This document shows, piece after piece, positions 62,174 to 64,000 of a stretch of DNA of 64,000 nucleotides. The notes under the pieces are model-generated. The model was not told the origin of the DNA and did no database searches. It worked only from the letters and a program-made list of their open reading frames with translations. The stretch is from Ignelater luminosus (Eukaryota > Arthropoda > Insecta > Coleoptera > Elateridae): NCBI GenBank assembly GCA_011009095.1, contig VTPC01090903.1, forward strand, positions 74,211 through 138,210, given 5' to 3'. The position numbers and the translations under genes were made by a program. Numbering within the stretch: the stretch's first letter is position 1; every line of letters begins with the position of its first letter.

Positions 62174-62934
62174 ATAAAGAAAGTTGCTGTTTAAAAAATT
62201 CAAAGGAAAATATGACAATAAATATGAACTTTTCAAAGTATGGTGTCATCAAAATAAAATTAAGAAAGTTTCAGAAAACGTATTACTTGCTTACTTTTCC
62301 TACCAAGAAAAAAATAAGAAATCGTCGAATTCAAATATTCAATGTTAAAATCCATTCTGGCGTTTAAAGAAAATGTAGACATAAAATACCCAAAGCTGAT
62401 TTTGCTTGTTAAACGGCAGGCAGTAGGCTACCAACCCAAAAAGTCGGCAACACTTACCAGAGAAAATATCAATGCATTTCTCTCAGAGGCGCCTCACGAA
62501 AAGTTCCTTCTGGCATCCAAAAACAGGAGTCGGACTATGTAAGAAATATGTAGCATTAAGATTTCCAAAAACTGAACGTCGACGTCTATTTGTGACTTAC
62601 AGAGAAGGGAAATGCAGTGTTAAACCTGTAACAAAAAAATACCATATTAAAGTACCTTATATTATCGCAAAGTACCTCCAGTTACCCAATTCTGAAGCTT
62701 TCAGAGGATGCTTTTGATGAAGTTCTGCCACCTTGCTTGTACGTGACCGAGTCAATTCAACACAAAAAAGAGACCGCAGAAAAAATCATGACAGGCAAAA
62801 AAAACCTTGCAATTATAGAAACAGAAAAAGCCTGTGCAATTAGAGAAACAATTACTTTCACTTCTGATATATTGCCTTCGACTTCTGGACTAGCTATTCA
62901 AAATGCAAATAATTGTATTTCAAATAAATAAGGT
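62174..62934 (+). pseudogene. Eukaryotic tyrosine recombinase (Crypton-like), copy 2, internally deleted
   Basis: The pieces lie in family order with frame changes. FKGKYDNKYELFKVWCHQNK then IKKVSENVLLAYFS (about 62190-62300) is N-terminal core-binding. MLKSILAFKENVDIKYPKLI and SATLTRENINAFLSEAPHEK (62342-62520) align with copy 1 (MLKSMLILQDNVNIS.., SQVFTREQINTFLTKAPGKR). CKKYVALRFPKTERRRLFVT and YREGKCSVKPVTKKYHIKVP then YIIAKYLQLPNSEAF (62541-62717) form the central catalytic part before box II. YVTESIQHKKETAEKIMTGK to ISNK (62740-62931) is the post-Tyr tail. The segment with the catalytic Arg (GACRRDEL) and the box II HxFRR..HGG step are both deleted. It cannot be active. Confidence 0.7.
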
Positions 62935-63006
62935 ATTATGGTCCAAAAATAAATTTCATTTACCACATCTTATTTTCTAAAATGTTTTTTCTTATATTTT
63001 AGAAGA

Positions 63007-63061
63007 GGGAGAAAAAATAACTTTGTTTCCCGGCGGGAGATAAAGTAATTTTGTCTCCCGG
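63007..63061. repeat. Two tandem dyad-symmetric units
   Basis: GGGAGAAAAAATAACTTTGT, continuing to TTCCCGG, occupies 63007-63033. A similar unit, CGGGAGATAAAGTAATTTTG continuing to TCTCCCGG, follows at once at 63034-63061. Each unit is an inverted repeat with GGGAGA/TCTCCC-type arms around an A/T core, and the two units are about 80% alike. They lie 73 bp after the stop of recombinase copy 2. Confidence 0.75.
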
Positions 63062-64000
63062 TAAGATACAATTGTCAACTTCCGACCACAAAGTGAGGGT
63101 CGAAAAGCCTACTTTCTAATAAGCTTGATGAAAAAATCATTTATAATGAAACTGAATAAATCGAATGGCACCATCCTTTATTATCAATATTTTATTACAT
63201 AATTTCCATTTTATAAGAAAAGAAACTTGTATACTTTTACATTGTTTTCATTTTAAAACATACGAATTTTATTCAAGTTTTCATTTTTTAAATTACTTTT
63301 TTTTTATTTTACTCTAAGCATAAAACAAACAAATTCAATTACATATGTTTCTCTCTTCCTCGTTATTAAACAAAAAATTCCTAGATACCTAATTTCCTCT
63401 GTCAACTTTTCCTTTAAACGATCTAAATTTCAATCTACATAATACATACTTATTAACTTTTCTGACAAATTGAAATAGTTAACTAATATTCTAAGGTAAA
63501 TATAATTCTTTGAACAATTTAAACATTAGAACTTTGTAATATTACAAACATGATAATAATTACATTATAAGTTTGGTGGCTTTATTGTATTTCCATTATA
63601 TAATATTTAGTAATAAATATCATTACAATACACTTCTACAGTCGGTATATTATTAATTATCAATACTTTGGGTTTTTCTCAAATAGGATTTCCAAACAAA
63701 TTTCCATTTGGTAAAATTTTCATTTATAATCAGGGATAATATCTTTAATAGTCTTATCAGATTATAAATAAAACTCTAACTCGTAGAACTGTTTAAAAAA
63801 TTGTATGTTTCGTGAAAATCTGCGGTACTTCAAAAATACGCCAATGTATTGGTATATTACTGTTGACCACAGCCCAAATAAACAATGCAATCAATATGGA
63901 AAGAAAATTAAATGTCAAATTTGACAATTCCCATAAAAATCATACAGGATGAGGAAAAACTAGCGTATTATCTCACTACTAAGTATGGGTCCATTCTTTA
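63062..64000. other. AT-rich end of window
   Basis: No coding frame, RNA gene or paired repeats recognised. Confidence 0.5.

Larger units (their letters stand above)
61971..63061 (+). mobile_element. Second tyrosine-recombinase element copy, partial
   Basis: A terminus TATACAGAGCTGTAAAACA at 61971 is followed, about 110 bp in, by TTAAGTCTCTAAGTTGCA. The right repeat of copy 1 has TTAGGTCTCTAAGTTGCA at a comparable depth (read inward). A recombinase remnant begins at about 62174. The 3' boundary is unknown; the tandem dyads at 63007-63061 are included because they follow the coding end closely. Copy 2 has lost most of the leader and the N-terminus compared with copy 1. Confidence 0.5.

Noticed and set aside
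1-64000. CRISPR arrays, operons and ribosome-binding sites
   Set aside because: The window is eukaryotic with spliced genes; no regularly spaced short repeats were seen.

Overview
The window is an AT-rich eukaryotic nuclear sequence with spliced genes. Introns in the compact genes are about 50-60 bp (GT..AG), and degenerate transposons fill the space between genes. The four host proteins (a p24 cargo receptor, PIG-L, SNF5/Snr1 and the mitochondrial citrate carrier) are of animal type. The transposon mix (piggyBac, Tc1/mariner-like elements, RTE-like and CR1/Jockey-like LINEs, a tRNA-derived SINE, an insect-type tyrosine recombinase) suggests an insect, perhaps a beetle; that last step is inference.

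Host genes: (1) 2-352 (+), the last two exons of a TMED2/p24 gene. (2) 3209-4304 (-), a complete four-exon PIGL (GPI-anchor de-N-acetylase). (3) 4869-6754 (+), a complete seven-exon Snr1/SMARCB1 of 371 residues. PIGL and Snr1 are head to head with 564 bp between start codons, so they probably share a promoter region. (4) 25034-36249 (-), a complete five-exon SLC25A1/scheggia citrate carrier of 315 residues, with introns of about 7 kb and 3.2 kb that hold transposons. Every splice junction listed keeps frame. The four genes are housekeeping genes and do not form a common pathway.

Mobile DNA region by region: a 434-bp palindromic MITE directly against the exon 2 donor of Snr1; a frameshifted SWIM-domain fragment (8.4-9.0 kb); a TA-flanked MITE (10.4 kb); a SINE (11.0-11.3 kb); an inverted/duplicated element (14.6-16.3 kb); a three-layer nest at 16.5-19.9 kb (Tc1-like element holding a piggyBac copy and a TIR element); a ZBED5-type hAT transposase remnant (21.4-22.3 kb); a 2.8-kb TIR element in SLC25A1 intron 2; a palindromic MITE and a LINE 3' end in SLC25A1 intron 1; a LINE reverse-transcriptase fragment at 53.9-55.2 kb; and a four-armed hairpin element at 55.7 kb.

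The most interesting part is a pair of decayed eukaryotic tyrosine-recombinase (Crypton-like) genes at 48.9-51.1 kb (-) and 62.2-62.9 kb (+). The first lies between inverted repeats of about 170 bp that start TACAGG..., and its single intron has been invaded by a Tc1-like element. The second copy has a similar terminus upstream (61971) and two tandem dyads just after its coding region. Crypton-type elements are not normally described as having long terminal inverted repeats, so this arrangement deserves a check. The rest (about 36.3-48.3 kb and 55.9-61.9 kb) is AT-rich sequence in which I recognise almost nothing.
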